DNA of 64,000 nucleotides from DATFRX01 sp035630615 (GCA_035630615.1 DASQKI010000051.1:22899-86898); one strand, 5' to 3'. Shown: positions 24,029-33,000, counted from the stretch's first letter. The notes: generated from the sequence alone by a model not told the origin. Numbers and translations: made by a program.

Positions 24029-24092
24029 CCCTCGTACGTGACCACGCGGTACGGGAGTCGGCGCCCGAGCCCGTACGAGAGCGAGGTGCATC

Positions 24093-25253
24093 ATGTCCGA
24101 GCACAAGACGTCCGACCGCAGGTTGGCCGTGCTGCGACCGTTCACTGGCCGCGGTGGCCGATCCCGACGCGGCTCGAGGCCGTCCGAGCCGACCGACGGC
24201 ACCTCGCCCACGACATCGCCGACCAAGCCCGAGTCGAGTGTCGTCGACGCCGCGATCTACCGTGACGGCGACCGCGTCGCGTCTCCGAGCACGCTGGCCG
24301 AGACCTACGACCTGCTCGACGAAGACCAGACCACCATGGCGTGGATCGGGCTCTACCGCCCTAACGAGCGGCAGCTGGCCTCCCTCGCGGACCAGTTCGA
24401 CCTCCACGAGCTGGCGCTCGAGGACGCGATCCTGGCCCACCAGCGGCCGAAGCTCGAGCGTTACGACCAGACGCTGTTCGTCGTGCTGCGAGCCGCTCGC
24501 TACCTCGACGACGTGGAGGAGGTCGAGTTCGGCGAGCTGCACGTGTTCATCGGCGAAAACTTCGTCGTCACCGTGCGCCACAGCGAGTCGCCCGACCTGA
24601 GCGCGGTCCGGCGGCGCATGGAGAGCAACCCCGACCTGCTGGATCGGGGCCCGGAGGCCGTGCTCTACGCCATCATGGACCGCGTCGTCGACGGCTACCT
24701 GCCGGTCGTCGCCGGGCTCGAAAACGACATCGACGAGATCGAGACCGAGGTCTTCCGCGGCGATCCGTCGGTGTCGCGGCGCATCTACGAGCTGTCCCGC
24801 GAGGTGATCGAGTTCCAGCGGGCCACCCGACCGCTGCTCGACATGCTGACTCGGCTCAGCGCGGGTGCGAGCCGCTACCACGTCGACGAGGAGTTGCAGC
24901 GCTACCTGCGGGACGTCCGCGACCACGTCGAGCATGTGACCGAGCGCGTCGACGGCTTCCGTCAGATGCTGCAAGACATCCTGACTGTCAACGCCACCCT
25001 GGTCGCACAGAAGCAAAACGAGGACCTGAAGCTGCTGGCGGAGTCGGGGCACGCACAAAACGAGGAGATCAAGAAGATCTCCGCGTGGGCGGCCATTTTG
25101 TTCGCGCCGACGCTGATCGGCACCGCGTACGGCATGAACTTCGACAACATGCCCGAGACGTCGTGGACGTACGGCTATCCGTTCGCGTTGGTGTTGATGG
25201 CGGCGACCTGTCTCACCCTCTATCTGATCTTCAAGGGCCGAGACTGGCTGTAG
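24093..25253 (+). CDS. corA: CorA-family magnesium/cobalt channel
   Basis: A 386-residue protein with a long acidic and helical cytoplasmic domain and two C-terminal membrane helices. The diagnostic GMN is in GTAYGMNFDNMPE (residues 347-349), followed by an acidic periplasmic loop and the last helix (ALVLMAATCLTLYLIF). It forms a pentameric channel for Mg2+. The ATG at 24093 follows a structured leader with a small ORF, suggesting post-transcriptional control. The first 50 residues are basic and variable. Confidence 0.93.
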   Translation: MSEHKTSDRRLAVLRPFTGRGGRSRRGSRPSEPTDGTSPTTSPTKPESSVVDAAIYRDGDRVASPSTLAETYDLLDEDQTTMAWIGLYRPNERQLASLADQFDLHELALEDAILAHQRPKLERYDQTLFVVLRAARYLDDVEEVEFGELHVFIGENFVVTVRHSESPDLSAVRRRMESNPDLLDRGPEAVLYAIMDRVVDGYLPVVAGLENDIDEIETEVFRGDPSVSRRIYELSREVIEFQRATRPLLDMLTRLSAGASRYHVDEELQRYLRDVRDHVEHVTERVDGFRQMLQDILTVNATLVAQKQNEDLKLLAESGHAQNEEIKKISAWAAILFAPTLIGTAYGMNFDNMPETSWTYGYPFALVLMAATCLTLYLIFKGRDWL

Positions 25254-25360
25254 TCACCGTCACGGGATGCACCGAGCCGAGCCCCGCGGCGTCCACGTTG
25301 TGAGCCGCGCCGGAATGCGCACGGAGCGTCGGGAGTTGGCCACCCGGTGGAGGTGCGGAC

Positions 25361-26644
25361 GTGGTCGGTACGCCAGGTCAGGATGTACGCCGGGTCGCGA
25401 TGGTGTCGGTGCACACCTCGCCCTTGGCGCAGCCAGGCTACGGCGACGCGGGCGGCATGAACGTCTACGTGCTCGAGCTGGCCCGGCATCTCGCCCGACA
25501 CGGTGTCGAGTCGGACATCTTCACCCGGGCGACTTCGTCGGACCAGCCACCGGCCGTGCGAGTCGAGCCTGGCATCACCGTGCGGCACGTGATGGCCGGC
25601 CCGTTCGAAGGGCTGACCAAGGCCGACCTGCCGAGCCAGCTGTGCACCTTCGTACGCGACGTGTTGCGTGTCGAGGCGGAGCACGCGCCGTACCGCTATG
25701 ACGTCATCCACTCGCACTACTGGCTCTCGGGCCAGGTCGGCGCGGTGGCGCGGGAGCGGTGGTCGGTGCCGCTGATCCACACGATGCACACCACAGCCAA
25801 GGTCAAAAACGCCGCGGGCATCGCCGGCGAGGCCGCCGAGCCCCTGACCCGCATCGTGGGCGAGGAGCAGGTCGTGGAGGCGGCCGATCGGCTGATCGCC
25901 AACACGACCGAAGAGGCCGACGAGCTGATCGGCTACTACGACGCCGACCCGACCAGGGTCGACGTGGTGCATCCCGGGGTCGACCTCGCGGCGTTCTGGC
26001 CGATGGGACAGGACCATGCCCGACGCGAGCTGGGTTTGCCGCTGGACGCGCCCGTGCTGCTCTTCGCGGGTCGCCTGCAGCCGCTCAAGGCGCCCGACGT
26101 CGTGCTGCGCGCGGCTCGTGCGTTGATCGAACGGTCGCCCGCGCTGGCCGACCGGCTCGTCGTCGCGGTGGTCGGTGGTCAGTCCGGAGGCGGTCCGGAC
26201 CAACCGGTCGCTCTCCGCAAGTTGGCGAGCGATGTCGGCCTCGAGGGCGTCGTGCGGTTCGAGCCGGCGCTGCCACGAGCGGAGCTGGCCCGGTGGTACA
26301 CGGCGGCGTCGCTGGTCTGTGTGCCGTCCTACAGCGAGTCGTTCGGCTTGGTCGCGCTCGAGGCCCAGGCCTGTGGCACGCCGGTGGTCGCGTCGGCCGT
26401 CGGCGGCCTGTCGACCGCCGTCCGCGACGGTCAGACCGGCCGGCTGCTCACGAGCCATGACCCGGCGGCGTGGGCGGGAGCGATCGAGGAGCTGCTGTCG
26501 GACCGGTCCCGACTGGGTCGGCTCGGCAGGCGGGCAGTCCGCCATGCCGCCGGATTCGGCTGGGACCGGACGGCGCGCGAGACGCTGCGGGTCTACGGTG
26601 CTGCCATGGCCGACCTGCAGCGCCCCCGTATCGCCGCGTCATGA
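25361..26644 (+). CDS. mshA: D-inositol-3-phosphate glycosyltransferase
   Basis: A 427-residue GT-B glycosyltransferase (GT4). It has the N-terminal glycine loop VHTSPLAQPGYGDAGGMNVY, HSHYWLSGQVG, HTMHTTAKVKN and the C-terminal nucleotide-sugar motif ESFGLVALEAQACGTPVVAS. MshA joins GlcNAc from UDP-GlcNAc to inositol 3-phosphate, the first step of mycothiol synthesis. The GTG at 25361 has a GGAGGT site. Its stop overlaps the ybjN-like gene (ATGA). This is strong evidence for an actinobacterium. Confidence 0.93.
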   Translation: MVGTPGQDVRRVAMVSVHTSPLAQPGYGDAGGMNVYVLELARHLARHGVESDIFTRATSSDQPPAVRVEPGITVRHVMAGPFEGLTKADLPSQLCTFVRDVLRVEAEHAPYRYDVIHSHYWLSGQVGAVARERWSVPLIHTMHTTAKVKNAAGIAGEAAEPLTRIVGEEQVVEAADRLIANTTEEADELIGYYDADPTRVDVVHPGVDLAAFWPMGQDHARRELGLPLDAPVLLFAGRLQPLKAPDVVLRAARALIERSPALADRLVVAVVGGQSGGGPDQPVALRKLASDVGLEGVVRFEPALPRAELARWYTAASLVCVPSYSESFGLVALEAQACGTPVVASAVGGLSTAVRDGQTGRLLTSHDPAAWAGAIEELLSDRSRLGRLGRRAVRHAAGFGWDRTARETLRVYGAAMADLQRPRIAAS

Positions 26645-27144
26645 GCGACCCCCGTCGTCGGGCGCTCGACGCGGTCCGCGAATACGTGGCGTCCAGCGAT
26701 CTCGACTACGCCGACTTGAGCGACGGCGTACTGGAGGTGGAGCTGCCGGGCGAACGCAAGCTCAAGACGGCCTGTCGGATCGAGGTCGGTCGGCACTCGC
26801 TGGCACTCCACGCATTTGTCGCGCGACGCCCCGACGAAAATCACGAGGCCGTCTACCGCTGGCTGCTCGAACGCAACCTCAAGATGTACGCGGTCGCGTT
26901 CGCCGTCGACGCCAACGGCGACATCTTCCTCGACGGGAGATTGCCGCTGCACGCGGTGACTCCGGCCGAGATGGATCGGCTGCTCGGGTCGGTGCTGAGC
27001 TATGCCGATGATTCGTTCAACACGATCCTCGAGCTCGGGTTCGCATCGTCGATCCGCAAGGAGTGGGAGTGGCGCCAGTCTCGCGGCGAGTCGACCCGCA
27101 ATCTCGAGGCCTTTCGCGGCTGGCTCGAGCGGGACGCGCCCTAA
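26641..27144 (+). CDS. YbjN-domain protein (Rv0487-like)
   Basis: A 167-residue acidic protein with the type III secretion-chaperone-like YbjN fold (RRRALDAVREYVASSDLDYA, LHAFVARRPDENHEAVYRW, NTILELGFASSIRKEW). It overlaps mshA by four bases and is always next to it in actinobacteria, so it may assist mycothiol synthesis or another step. No activity is known. Confidence 0.85.
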   Translation: MSDPRRRALDAVREYVASSDLDYADLSDGVLEVELPGERKLKTACRIEVGRHSLALHAFVARRPDENHEAVYRWLLERNLKMYAVAFAVDANGDIFLDGRLPLHAVTPAEMDRLLGSVLSYADDSFNTILELGFASSIRKEWEWRQSRGESTRNLEAFRGWLERDAP

Positions 27145-27221
27145 CGTCGACGTAGCTCGGCGGACCTGCGGATGCAGGTTGCCTCCAGGTTGGGTCCACG
27201 ACGAGCGAGGACCATCGGAGC

Positions 27222-28196
27222 ATGTCGACGGGACGGGTCCGGTGTCGAGCACGGTTTCCACGCGCACCCGGTGAGGCCGAGAGCTGGCTGGCCGACAGTG
27301 CCCGATGGGACGACTTCGAGTTCCGATCGGACGACATCGTGATCAGCGCGCCCGTCAAGAGCGGCACGACTTGGACCCAGATGATCTGCGCGCTGCTGGT
27401 GTTTCAGCGCGCGGACCTGCCGGCGGCGTTGACAACGCTTTCGCCGTGGCTCGACATGCGGGTCCGGCCGCTGTCGGCGGTCCGTGCGCAGCTCGACGCC
27501 CAACGCCACCGCAGGTTCATCAAGACCCACACTCCGCTCGATGGGCTACCTGGCGCCAGTGGCGTCACCTACATCGCGGTCGGCCGGGATCCGCGCGACG
27601 TCGCGATCTCTCTGCACCATCATCGCGCCAATCTCGCCCGTGACGTTGTGCTTCGGTACTTGGACGAGCCTTCGACCGAGCAGTCCGCCCATCCGTCGGG
27701 CATCGCGTCAGACGAGCGCGAGACCTTCCTGCAGTGGATGGCCAACGACGATTCCCCTCTCGACTATCAGTACTCGCTGCGCGCGCTGATCCGCCATCAG
27801 AACACGGCCTGGTCTCGCCGAAACGATCCATCCGTCGTACTTCTCCATTACAGCGATCTCGCTCGCGACCTCGACGGTGAGATGAAGCGGCTCGCCGACC
27901 GCCTGGGCATCAGTGTCGCCGCCGAAACGTGGCCGACGTTGGTCAGGGCCGCGACGTTCAGCCAGATGCGCGAACACTCGGACCAACTCGCTCCGGACGA
28001 GCGCCTCGGCCTCATCAAGGATCCCGGCAAGTTCTTCCGTGCGGGTACATCAGGTGGGTGGCGAAACCACCTGACCGCTGACGACCTCGCCCGCTACCTC
28101 GAACGGCTCACCGCAGAGGCATCGCCCGAACTGATTCGGTGGTTGCATCACGGTGCAGCGGGGCTGAACGGTCCAGATTCCGAAATCTCGGCGTGA
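27222..28196 (+). CDS. PAPS-dependent sulfotransferase
   Basis: A 324-residue sulfotransferase-1 domain. The 5'-phosphosulfate loop is SAPVKSGTTWTQM, the 3'-phosphate site is YIAVGRDPRDVAIS, and the C-terminal PAPS loop is FFRAGTSGGWRNHLT. It transfers sulfate from PAPS to a hydroxyl or amine acceptor. PAPS would come from the cysDNC operon at 12-17 kb. It sits between ybjN and gpm, genes adjacent in M. tuberculosis, so it is an insertion into a conserved block. The acceptor is unknown. The ATG at 27222 has no strong ribosome site. Confidence 0.88.
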   Translation: MSTGRVRCRARFPRAPGEAESWLADSARWDDFEFRSDDIVISAPVKSGTTWTQMICALLVFQRADLPAALTTLSPWLDMRVRPLSAVRAQLDAQRHRRFIKTHTPLDGLPGASGVTYIAVGRDPRDVAISLHHHRANLARDVVLRYLDEPSTEQSAHPSGIASDERETFLQWMANDDSPLDYQYSLRALIRHQNTAWSRRNDPSVVLLHYSDLARDLDGEMKRLADRLGISVAAETWPTLVRAATFSQMREHSDQLAPDERLGLIKDPGKFFRAGTSGGWRNHLTADDLARYLERLTAEASPELIRWLHHGAAGLNGPDSEISA

Positions 28197-28229
28197 GAGG
28201 CCCAAGAGAGCGTCGATAGGGTCGGCGTC

Positions 28230-28982
28230 ATGACTGAGCCCTACCGTCTCGTGCTGCTTCGCCACGGCGAAAGTGAGTGGAACGCCAAGAACCTCTTCAC
28301 CGGCTGGGTCGACGTGCCGCTCAACGACAAGGGGCGCGCCGAGGCAGCCCGCAGCGCCGACCTGCTGCGCGAGCGGGACCTCTTGCCGGACCTCCTGCAC
28401 ACATCGGTGTTGCGCCGGGCCATCAGGACCGCCGAGATCTGCCTCGACCGCACCGATCGGCACTGGATCCCAGTTCGCCGGTCGTGGCGGCTCAACGAAC
28501 GGCATTACGGCGCCCTCCAGGGCAAGGACAAGAAGGCCACGCTCGAGAAGTACGGCGAGGACCAGTTCATGGTGTGGCGCCGGTCGTACGCCACGCCGCC
28601 GCCACCGCTCGACGACGCCGACGAGTACAGCCCGGTGGGCGATCCGCGCTACGCCGACCTACCGGCGGAGCTGATGCCGCGTACGGAGTGCCTCGCCGAC
28701 GTGCTCGATCGGATGCTGCCCTACTGGTACGACGCGATCGTCCCCGACCTGCGTCGGGGCGCCACCGTGCTCGTCGCGGCGCATGGCAACTCGCTCCGGG
28801 CGCTGGTCAAGCACCTCGACGACATCAGCGAGGAGGCCGTGATCAACCTCAACATTCCGACCGGCATCCCGCTGCTGTACGAGCTCGACGACGGCCTGCG
28901 GCCGATCCGGCTCGGTGGCGAATACCTCGACCCGCAGGCCGCCGCGGCTGCCATCGAGGCCGTCCGCAGCCAGGGTCGCTAG
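28230..28982 (+). CDS. gpmA: 2,3-bisphosphoglycerate-dependent phosphoglycerate mutase
   Basis: A 250-residue histidine phosphatase-fold enzyme with the active-site motif LVLLRHGESEWN (H12 is phosphorylated), TGWVDVPLNDKGRAEA, LNERHYGALQGKDK and VAAHGNSLRALVKHL. It interconverts 3- and 2-phosphoglycerate in glycolysis. The order mshA-ybjN-gpm-senX3-regX3 is conserved in actinobacteria. Confidence 0.96.
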   Translation: MTEPYRLVLLRHGESEWNAKNLFTGWVDVPLNDKGRAEAARSADLLRERDLLPDLLHTSVLRRAIRTAEICLDRTDRHWIPVRRSWRLNERHYGALQGKDKKATLEKYGEDQFMVWRRSYATPPPPLDDADEYSPVGDPRYADLPAELMPRTECLADVLDRMLPYWYDAIVPDLRRGATVLVAAHGNSLRALVKHLDDISEEAVINLNIPTGIPLLYELDDGLRPIRLGGEYLDPQAAAAAIEAVRSQGR

Positions 28983-29007
28983 CGGACCGCTCGGGCGCCC
29001 CCTCTTT

Positions 29008-29046
29008 GCGCCGAGATTGCGCGTCTCGCCCACCCTCGGCGCGAGG
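29008..29046. repeat. Family A repeat between convergent gpmA and phoU
   Basis: GCGCCGAGATTGCGCGTC (29008-29025) is followed by CTCGGCGCGAGG (29035-29046), a shortened inverted half. The 18-base word is identical to the arm at 3866 and to those at 33778 (one change) and 42659. Confidence 0.75.
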
Positions 29047-29061
29047 GTTTGTGTGCGCAGG

Positions 29062-29715
29062 TCAGTCGATCGTGATCGGGTGCTCGCCGGTGACGAAGTA
29101 GACGACGCGGCGGCCCATCGACACCGCGTGGTCGCCGATCCGTTCGTAGTAGCGGCCGAGCAACGCGATGTCGATCGCCGGCTCGACGCCGTAGGCCCAG
29201 TCGTCAGACAGCAGCCGCCGGAACATCGACCGGCGGAGCTGGTCCATCTCGTCGTCCTCTTCGTCCAGCCCCTGGGCCGCCACGACATCGCGGTCGGCGA
29301 CGATGCGAGCGGTGGCGTCGACCATCCGGACCGCGACGTCGGCCATCTGCGACATCGTCGACCGCATGCTCGCGGGGACCGCCTGCTCCGGCATCCGCAT
29401 CCGGGCGATCTTCGCGATGTGGACGGCGAGGTCTCCCATCCGCTCCAGGTCAGCCACCATCCGCAGGGTCGCGACCAGCATGCGCAGGTCGCTCGCGACG
29501 GGTTGCTGGGTCGCCAGTAGCTGCAGCGCGTGCTCCTCGATGACCTCGCGGCTGGCGTCGATCTCACGGTCTCCGGAGATGACGGCCTCGGCCGCGGTCT
29601 GGTTGGCGGTCAGGAGGGCATCGGTCGCCTCGTGGACCGCGTCGCGCACCGACGTGGTCATCGCGACGAGGTCGTCGACGATCGCGTCGAGCTGCTCGAA
29701 GTACAAGTCACGCAT
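29062..29715 (-). CDS. phoU: Phosphate signalling protein PhoU
   Basis: A 217-residue all-helical protein with two PhoU repeats (MRDLYFEQLDAIVDDLVAMT; DLERMGDLAVHIAKIARM; RYYERIGDHAVSMGRRVVYF). The E/R-x-x-D metal motifs in each repeat are intact. PhoU restrains the sensor kinase when phosphate is ample. It is divergent from senX3-regX3, with a probable Pho box between them, a self-contained phosphate circuit. Confidence 0.94.
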   Translation of the reverse strand: MRDLYFEQLDAIVDDLVAMTTSVRDAVHEATDALLTANQTAAEAVISGDREIDASREVIEEHALQLLATQQPVASDLRMLVATLRMVADLERMGDLAVHIAKIARMRMPEQAVPASMRSTMSQMADVAVRMVDATARIVADRDVVAAQGLDEEDDEMDQLRRSMFRRLLSDDWAYGVEPAIDIALLGRYYERIGDHAVSMGRRVVYFVTGEHPITID

Positions 29716-29759
29716 GGCACCAACGGTAGGGAACGAGGGTGACCGGCAGGCGACCTGCC

Positions 29760-29829
29760 GTGAACGCGGCGTGAACAATCATCGAAACCGCAGGTCAGCG
29801 GTGCCGGTTGGAGCGAAGGGTTGGTGAAC
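29760..29829. promoter_or_regulatory. Probable Pho/RegX3 box between phoU and senX3
   Basis: GTGAAC occurs at 29760-29765 and 29771-29776, an 11-bp direct repeat, and GGTGAAC again at 29823-29829. Direct repeats of this hexamer at 11-bp spacing are the known actinobacterial PHO box bound by PhoP/RegX3. Position in the phoU/senX3 divergent gap supports autoregulation. Confidence 0.65.
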
Positions 29830-29848
29830 GGCGCCGTACGATCGAGTC

Positions 29849-31057
29849 GTGGACGGAACCTTCGCCACCCTCGCGGGAACCGCGGTCGGCGTCCTTCTCG
29901 GTGCCGGCGCGGTGCTGGCATGGCGGCTCAGTGAGCGGCAGCAGGCGGCCGTGCCGGCGCAGCTGGCGTCGCCGGTGCCGGTCGGAGTGGCGTCCGTCCT
30001 GACCGTCTTGCGGTCGTCGGCGGTGCTCGTCGACGAGAACGACGTCGTCCTCAAGGCCTCGGCACCGGCGTACGCGCTCGGCCTCGTACGTGGCGACCGC
30101 ATCGTGCCCGACGACCTGGTCAGGCTGGTCCACGTCGTGCGGTCGACCGGCGAGATCCGCGAGGCCGAGCTCACCATGCTGCGGGAGCGGTCGTCGCTGC
30201 CGATGCAGGTCGTGGCTCGGGTCGCGCCACTCGGGTCGCGCCTCGTGCTCGTGCTGGCCGACGACCGCACGCGAGAGCGGCGCGTGGAGTCGATCCGCCG
30301 AGACTTCGTGGCCAACGTGAGCCACGAGTTGAAAACTCCGGTCGGTGCACTAAACCTGCTCGCCGAGGCGGTGGGCGAGGCCGCCGACGATCCGGAGGCC
30401 GTGCGTCGGTTCGCGGGCCGCATGCAAACCGAGAGCGACCGACTGACCCGACTCGTCCAGCAGATCATCGAGCTGTCGCGGTTGCAGGGTGACGAGCTGA
30501 TCGATGCTCCCGTCGGCGTACGGATCGAGGCCGTCGTCGAGAGCGCACTCGACCGCAGCCGTACCGACGCCGAGTCCAAGGACATCGACATCGCCGCGCG
30601 CCTCGACAACGATCTGATCGTGTTCGGCAGCGAAGACCAGCTCCTCGTGGCGATCAGCAACCTGATCGAAAACGCCGTCGCCTATAGCCCCGAGGGCTCG
30701 CGCGTTGCTGTCATGGCGCAACGCCGCGACCGGGTCGGGACGCTCGGCCGCACCGTGGAGGTGACGGTAAGCGACCAAGGCATCGGCATCCCCGAAGGCG
30801 AGATCGATCGGATCTTCGAGCGTTTCTATCGCCTCGACCCGGCCCGATCCCGTGCCACCGGCGGCACCGGACTCGGACTGTCGATCGTCAAGCACGTCGC
30901 TGCCAGCCACGGTGGCGACATCGTCGTCTGGAGCGAGCCCGGCCAGGGTTCCTCATTCACCTTGCGGCTACCGCTGGCCGAAGCTGCCGCAGTTGACCGA
31001 TCAACTCATCCACTCGCGACCCAGCCCGAACGCCAACAACAGGAGGCACAGTCGTGA
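29849..31057 (+). CDS. senX3: Sensor histidine kinase SenX3
   Basis: A 402-residue kinase with one N-terminal membrane helix, a PAS-like segment (about 45-145), the phospho-acceptor H159 in DFVANVSHELKTPVGALN, the N box NLIENAVAYSPEGS, and GIGIPEGEIDRIFERFYR and GGTGLGLSIVKHV. It senses phosphate status with PhoU and phosphorylates RegX3. The GTG at 29849 is used. Its stop overlaps the regX3 GTG (GTGA). Confidence 0.94.
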   Translation: MDGTFATLAGTAVGVLLGAGAVLAWRLSERQQAAVPAQLASPVPVGVASVLTVLRSSAVLVDENDVVLKASAPAYALGLVRGDRIVPDDLVRLVHVVRSTGEIREAELTMLRERSSLPMQVVARVAPLGSRLVLVLADDRTRERRVESIRRDFVANVSHELKTPVGALNLLAEAVGEAADDPEAVRRFAGRMQTESDRLTRLVQQIIELSRLQGDELIDAPVGVRIEAVVESALDRSRTDAESKDIDIAARLDNDLIVFGSEDQLLVAISNLIENAVAYSPEGSRVAVMAQRRDRVGTLGRTVEVTVSDQGIGIPEGEIDRIFERFYRLDPARSRATGGTGLGLSIVKHVAASHGGDIVVWSEPGQGSSFTLRLPLAEAAAVDRSTHPLATQPERQQQEAQS

Positions 31058-31731
31058 CCCGCGTACTCGTGGTCGAGGACGAGGACAGCTACAGCGATGC
31101 CCTGGCGTACATGCTCCGGAAAGAGGGATACGAGGTCTCGGTCGCGCAGACCGGGCCGGACGCGCTGTCCGACTTCGAACGCAACGGTGCCGACATCGTG
31201 CTGCTCGACCTGATGCTGCCCGGCCTCCCCGGCACCGAGGTATGTCGGCAGCTTCGCCAGATGTCCAATGTGCCGGTCATCATGGTCAGCGCCAAGGACG
31301 CCGAGGTCGACAAGGTCGTCGGGCTGGAGTTGGGGGCCGACGACTACGTCACCAAGCCCTACAGCCCGCGTGAGCTGGTCGCCAGGATCCGCGCCGTGCT
31401 GCGACGCGGGAACGACGCCGACGTGGCTCCGTCGACGCTGGAGTCGGGCCAGGTCCGGATGGATGTCGAACGCCACGTGGTGAGCGTCAACGGCGACGAC
31501 GTCCGGTTGCCGCTCAAGGAGTTCGAGCTGCTCGAGATGTTCTTGCGCAACACCGGTCGCGTGCTGACCCGCGGGCAGCTGATCGACCGGGTCTGGGGAG
31601 CCGACTATGTCGGAGACACCAAGACGCTCGACGTCCACGTGAAGCGGCTGCGGGCCAAGATCGAGCCCGACCCGGGCCACCCTCGTTACCTCGTCACCGT
31701 GCGGGGGCTGGGTTACAAGTACGAGGCCTAG
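31054..31731 (+). CDS. regX3: Response regulator RegX3
   Basis: A 225-residue OmpR-family regulator. The receiver has the acidic pair VEDED and phospho-acceptor D52 (LLDLMLPG), with K in MVSAKD. The winged-helix domain is RLPLKEFELLEMFLRNTGRV, DVHVKRLRAKIEPDPGHPRY. It activates phosphate-uptake genes when phosphorylated. Four-base overlap with senX3. The 3' end overlaps the convergent lipoprotein gene by four bases. Confidence 0.95.
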   Translation: MTRVLVVEDEDSYSDALAYMLRKEGYEVSVAQTGPDALSDFERNGADIVLLDLMLPGLPGTEVCRQLRQMSNVPVIMVSAKDAEVDKVVGLELGADDYVTKPYSPRELVARIRAVLRRGNDADVAPSTLESGQVRMDVERHVVSVNGDDVRLPLKEFELLEMFLRNTGRVLTRGQLIDRVWGADYVGDTKTLDVHVKRLRAKIEPDPGHPRYLVTVRGLGYKYEA

Positions 31732-32273
31732 GGCGCCGGCGCCTCGGCGACCTCCTCGTACATCTCGGTGCGCACGACCACCGGGATATCGAGCTCGACC
31801 GGCGCGACGGCGGCATCGAAGGAGAAGATCGCGGTCACCATGTCGCCAGCGGCGACGTTGTCGTCGGACACGGTCGCGATGGCCTCGTCGCCGAGCTTGA
31901 GCGGCTGGTCGGGCTCGAGGACGACCTCGTCGGCCAGCGTCGAGTCGACCGCCTCGTCACCGAGCGTGGTGATCGTCAAGTCGTCGAGCGTCACCGACGA
32001 GGGCGCCTCGTCGTCATCGTCGAAGTCGCCCGGGTTGAGCAGCAGCGTGGCCGACACGGTGCCGGTGCCGTCGCCGTTGTCGACGATCAGGGCATTGAGC
32101 ACGTCGACGCCGCCGCCGCGAGCGTTGGAGCCGATGCCCGCGTCGTAGACGGCGTTGGTCTGGGCGTCGGAGCCGGTGTCGGCGCACCCGGAGATGGCCG
32201 CGACGGCGCAACCGGCGGCGAGCAGGCCCGACCAGCGCAGTTTGCTGGGCGTCGAACCCGGTATGATTGGCAC
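31728..32273 (-). CDS. Acidic secreted lipoprotein of unknown function
   Basis: A 181-residue protein with a basic N-terminus, hydrophobic segment LLAAGCAVAAISG and lipobox A-I-S-G-C (lipid anchor on the cysteine before ADTGS). The mature part is rich in Asp and looks like a beta-sandwich (VSATLLLNPGDFDDDDEAPS, VTAIFSFDAAVAPVELDIPV), similar in plan to copper-chaperone-like or cell-surface lipoproteins. No motif fixes a function. Its stop overlaps the regX3 stop region, so the two transcripts are antisense at their ends. Confidence 0.75.
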   Translation of the reverse strand: MPIIPGSTPSKLRWSGLLAAGCAVAAISGCADTGSDAQTNAVYDAGIGSNARGGGVDVLNALIVDNGDGTGTVSATLLLNPGDFDDDDEAPSSVTLDDLTITTLGDEAVDSTLADEVVLEPDQPLKLGDEAIATVSDDNVAAGDMVTAIFSFDAAVAPVELDIPVVVRTEMYEEVAEAPAP

Positions 32274-32464
32274 GGACCCACTCCTTCGGATGGCGTGTCA
32301 GCGCGCACAGCTTACCGACGGCTTGCGGCCTTGATGCCGCCGGCTGGCGTCATCGCGGCCGGCCGCTGTGACACTTACGTGCGAGACATGGATCGACGTG
32401 TTTGTCAAGCCCCAATTAGGTGTCTGACCTGCGGAAACACCAAATCCGGGTGACTCGATACGTG

Positions 32465-32470
32465 TTAGAA
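32465..32470 (+). promoter_or_regulatory. Candidate -10 element for carD
   Basis: TAGAAT at 32465-32470 fits the actinobacterial -10 consensus (TAnnnT) and lies 23 bases before the carD ATG, with AGGAAGGGG as ribosome site between. No clear -35 is visible. Spacing allows a short 5'-UTR. Confidence 0.4.
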
Positions 32471-32493
32471 TGGTCACTAGGAAGGGGTCATAC

Positions 32494-32979
32494 ATGACTT
32501 TCACTGTCGGCGAAACGGTCGTTTACCCGAACCACGGAGCGGCCGTCATCGAGAACATCGAAACCCGACAGATCAAGGGCGAGGACAAGGCCTACCTCGT
32601 GCTGCGAATCGTCGCACAAAACGACCTAGTCGTTCGCGTGCCGGCGTGCAACCTTGATCTGGTCGGTGTTCGAGACGTGGTTGACCAGGATGGTCTCGAG
32701 CGTGTCTTCGACGTGCTGCGCGAAGAGCACGCCGAGGAGCCCACCAACTGGTCGCGGCGCTACAAGGCAAACCTGGAGAAGCTGCACTCGGGCGACGTAC
32801 TCAAGGTCGCTCAGGTGGTTCGTGACCTGTGGCGGCGCGAGCAAGACCGCGGACTCTCGGCCGGTGAGAAGCGCATGCTGGCCAAGGCTCGTCAGATCCT
32901 GGTGTCGGAGCTGGCGCTGGCAGAGCACACCAACGAAGACAAGGCCGAGGCCCTGCTCGACGAGGTGCTCGCCCGCTGA
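32494..32979 (+). CDS. carD: RNA polymerase-binding transcription factor CarD
   Basis: A 161-residue protein. The N-terminal CarD_TRCF domain (FTVGETVVYPNHGAAVIENI) binds the beta subunit. The C-terminal helical domain (RRYKANLEKLHSGDVLKVAQ, VVRDLWRREQDRGLSAGEKR) binds the upstream fork of the bubble with a tryptophan wedge. It stabilises open complexes, notably at rRNA promoters. The ATG at 32494 was chosen on homology and its AGGAAGGGG site. A textbook terminator follows. Confidence 0.95.
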   Translation: MTFTVGETVVYPNHGAAVIENIETRQIKGEDKAYLVLRIVAQNDLVVRVPACNLDLVGVRDVVDQDGLERVFDVLREEHAEEPTNWSRRYKANLEKLHSGDVLKVAQVVRDLWRREQDRGLSAGEKRMLAKARQILVSELALAEHTNEDKAEALLDEVLAR

Positions 32980-33000
32980 GGTGATTCGTCCTAACGGCTG

